DNA of 64,000 bases from Nissolia schottii. Taxonomy: Eukaryota > Streptophyta > Magnoliopsida > Fabales > Fabaceae. Below the pieces are notes generated by a model. It was not told the origin of the DNA, did not search any database, and saw only the letters and a list, made by a program, of their open reading frames with translations. Location of the stretch: positions 124,001 through 188,000 of the forward strand of contig QANU01031716.1 of the NCBI GenBank assembly GCA_003254905.1, read 5' to 3'. Shown in pieces: positions 61,771 to 64,000 of this stretch. Position 1 is the first letter of the stretch. Every line of letters begins with the position of its first letter. The position numbers were made by a program, and so were the translations under genes.

Positions 61771-64000
61771 ATGAGCCAAACAAGTGCAAGCATGGCTTCA
61801 ACAGCATGTGGTGATGGTGTTGGTGGCAACATTGATCTTGGTGCTAGCTTACTCCTCAGTAGTACAAGAAAGTACAGCAAGATATGGCGTAAAAGCTATT
61901 ACATTGGAATCCTCATCTCTCTCAAGAAGTCAACAACTGCCGGTGAATCTCCACCACCATCACCACAATCACCACCACTCTCTTCAGTGCCATACACCAC
62001 ATTGCCTCCATCTTCTGAGCCTCCTGCTGCTGTTCCTTCCAGAACCTCTTCCAATGCTTTTATTACAATTGAGATAGCCTCTGATGCAGAAGAGGAGAAG
62101 GAAGAAGATGTAGAACAGCGCTTTCGGAGTAAGGTTGCTAGGATTGTGAAGGAGCAGGATTTGGAATCGCTTCTCCAGCTTGGTGGGGTTGACCATGTTT
62201 GCTCTGTTCTTGGACAACAAGGTCAACTCTCGAAGGTATCATCAACCAACTGCTAGCATGTTTGGTTTTTAGGTGGGAACACTTAAAATTGATTCTGGAG
62301 CTCTAGAAGTGAGAAATTTTCACTCCTGGTGACTGCCAAAAATCAAATTCTGAGTGTTTCTAAGCCTCATCAATACGTTGCTTGGATGAGATTTTCTTTA
62401 GCACAAAAATCAGTTTCACAAGAAAAGGATGATCCTATATGAAAAACATTAAAAAGAGACAGCAAATAAGATACCCTTTTTGGTTTTGGTAAATTTGGGG
62501 TATCATTACACTAAATTATCTAAAATCTAAATGCTTGGTTTTGTTTATTCAAGTGTTAAGGGTGGATCTGCTAACCGTTGTTTCTAGCTGGCTTGAGGAA
62601 GATGTATTTTTGTTGATGGGAATTTTGGTTATATGAACAGGTGTGCACTATTGGTGATGGGAGCCATAGAGTGTTACCAGTTCATGGAACAAGCTTCTCT
62701 AGCCTTTTGTGGAACAGTTGCAAACGCAACTGTTACACAATTTCGATGTTGCTGTTCTCGGCCGGATTGTCCTTCACCACAGAGTTCAAGGAGGAGGGGC
62801 CTAGATATGGTTGGCATGACGGTGTTGCCATAGTGATTGCAATTATCCTGATGGTAGCATTCCCTTCCATGGCAAACTTTTGGCGCGAAAGGGCTATGAT
62901 GAGACGGTCAAAGAGAAAGGAAAAGCGGAAATTGACGGTTCAAAGAGGTGAAGAGGAGTCCCTAGTTGCCTTATCTGACACTGTGGTAGGTGATATAGTG
63001 TGTCTGAGGAAGGATGAGGAGGTTCCAGCAGATGGTTTGTTTCTAGATGGTGACAATTTTGTGTTGTCTGAGGGAAGAAGCCAAAGTGATCGCGTGAGTA
63101 ACCCCTTTATTTTAGCTGGTTTAAAGGTGATTGAGGGTCATGGGAGGATGCTTGTAACATCACTTGGAAACAGAACAATTCAAAGCTCAATGAGTTGTGA
63201 TTATGAAAGGAGAGGCTTATTGGAGAGGCGAATCGAGAAGCCGATTTCTTACTTTGAAAACTTTGCTCTTTTTATCTCTGTACTGGTTGCAATAGTAGTG
63301 CTACTTCGCCTAGTTTGCGGAAAAAATGGAGACAGTGGCGGTTTGCCAGATATTAAGGGGAAGGTCTCAATTGAGTTGCTGATGGAAACCCTTGACAGAA
63401 TTTTTTTCAGACCACAGGGAAGGATTTCCATTTTGACAGGTCTCGTCACTGTTGCGATACTATGTATTCAACATGGAATGCCACTTGCAATTACAATCTC
63501 TCTGAACTACAAGATTGATAAGGTGGTGCCAAACCAAGATGCAGTTCTTAATGACTTATCAGCTTGTACAACAATGGGGCTAGTGACTGTCATCTGCATT
63601 GATGTATCCGGTGGACTAGTATCTAAGCCGATGGAGGTTAGCAGAGTCTGGATGGGGGAGAAAGATATCATCAGCATGGTTGAGGGATCAGAAGTTGATC
63701 AAGTTGTGCTTGAGGCGCTTCAAGAAGGAGTGGGTCTATCAGTTCTTGCGCCAGAGCATCCTCTTTCTCCAATGTCTAGTTCACTTATTTCATGGGCAGA
63801 AACAACTTGGGGAATGGACGTGAAATCTTTTACAGAAGAATACAACGTTCTTGAGCACAGAAATCTGAATTGTGATAAGGAAGGAAATGGGATTTTGGTT
63901 AGAAAAGCTGGGGACAATGAACAAGTTTTGCACTTGCACTGGAGTGGGGCTGCGTCCACAGTATTGGACATGTGTTCACTGTACTATGATTGTAAAGGGG
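61771..64000 (+). CDS. P-type ATPase related to plasma-membrane Ca2+-ATPase 12/13, catalytic motifs degraded (3' end outside window)
   Basis: Exon 1 (61,771-62,235, 155 codons) ends at AAG|GTATCA. Exon 2 starts at 62,641 after AACAG and stays open to the end of the window. The N-terminus has a basic segment (KYSKIWRKSYYIGILISLKK) where plant ACA pumps have a calmodulin-binding region. Membrane-like segments include VAIVIAIILMVAFPSMANFW and FENFALFISVLVAIVVLLRL. Function-critical motifs differ from the family. TGES of the actuator loop is replaced in LSEGRSQSDRV. DKTGTLT is replaced by DVSGGLV; its Asp remains. PEG(L/M)PLA reads HGMPLA. The nucleotide-site KGA reads SGA (HWSGAAS). With an intact frame this looks like a pseudoenzyme rather than decay. 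Ca2+ transport is therefore doubtful. The remaining C-terminus is beyond the window. Confidence 0.85.

Overview
The window is plant nuclear DNA, most likely from a legume. It is AT-rich and intron-rich, with GT/AG introns, 5' leader introns and many transposon remnants. No genus can be fixed by eye. All exon models below were built by hand from splice consensus, reading-frame phase and comparison between copies inside the window.

Region 1 (1-37,300) is a disease-resistance cluster of the RPS2/RPS5-like CC-NBS-LRR type (NLR). It holds the 3' part of one NLR (1-5,027), a broken 5' fragment (6,167-6,695), one apparently intact NLR (8,429-16,790; 10 exons, about 1,808 residues), a decayed NBS fragment (21,299-22,107) and a long pseudogene (28,580-36,659) split by a retrotransposon LTR. 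The unusual part is the 3' end of these genes. After the LRR exons come several small linker exons and then one exon for a helical tail domain of about 150 residues. That tail occurs four times in the window. It resembles, from memory, the C-terminal region of MATH/coiled-coil (RTM3-type) proteins. In the third unit the NLR body has been replaced by a BED zinc finger, giving a compact BED-plus-tail gene (23,799-25,050). A small conserved gene on the minus strand (26,368-27,323) follows, and a broken copy of its 3' end (20,131-20,312) shows that the duplicated block extended into it.

Two LTR insertions have clear 5-bp target duplications: 17,014-19,761 (TTTTG) and 34,322-35,925 (AGTTG, inside a linker exon).

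Region 2 (37,300-49,000) is gene-poor and AT-rich. It contains a probable LTR remnant, a non-autonomous element with about 265-bp internal tandem repeats, and a 32-bp minisatellite.

Region 3 (49,000-64,000) is ordinary euchromatin, all on the plus strand: a 125-residue SAM-domain gene of the WEEP/EGT2 type, the nucleoporin gene NUP133 (8 exons, about 1,330 residues), and the 5' part of a P-type ATPase gene related to plasma-membrane Ca2+-ATPases 12/13. In this last gene several catalytic motifs are degraded although the frame is open, which suggests a pseudoenzyme.
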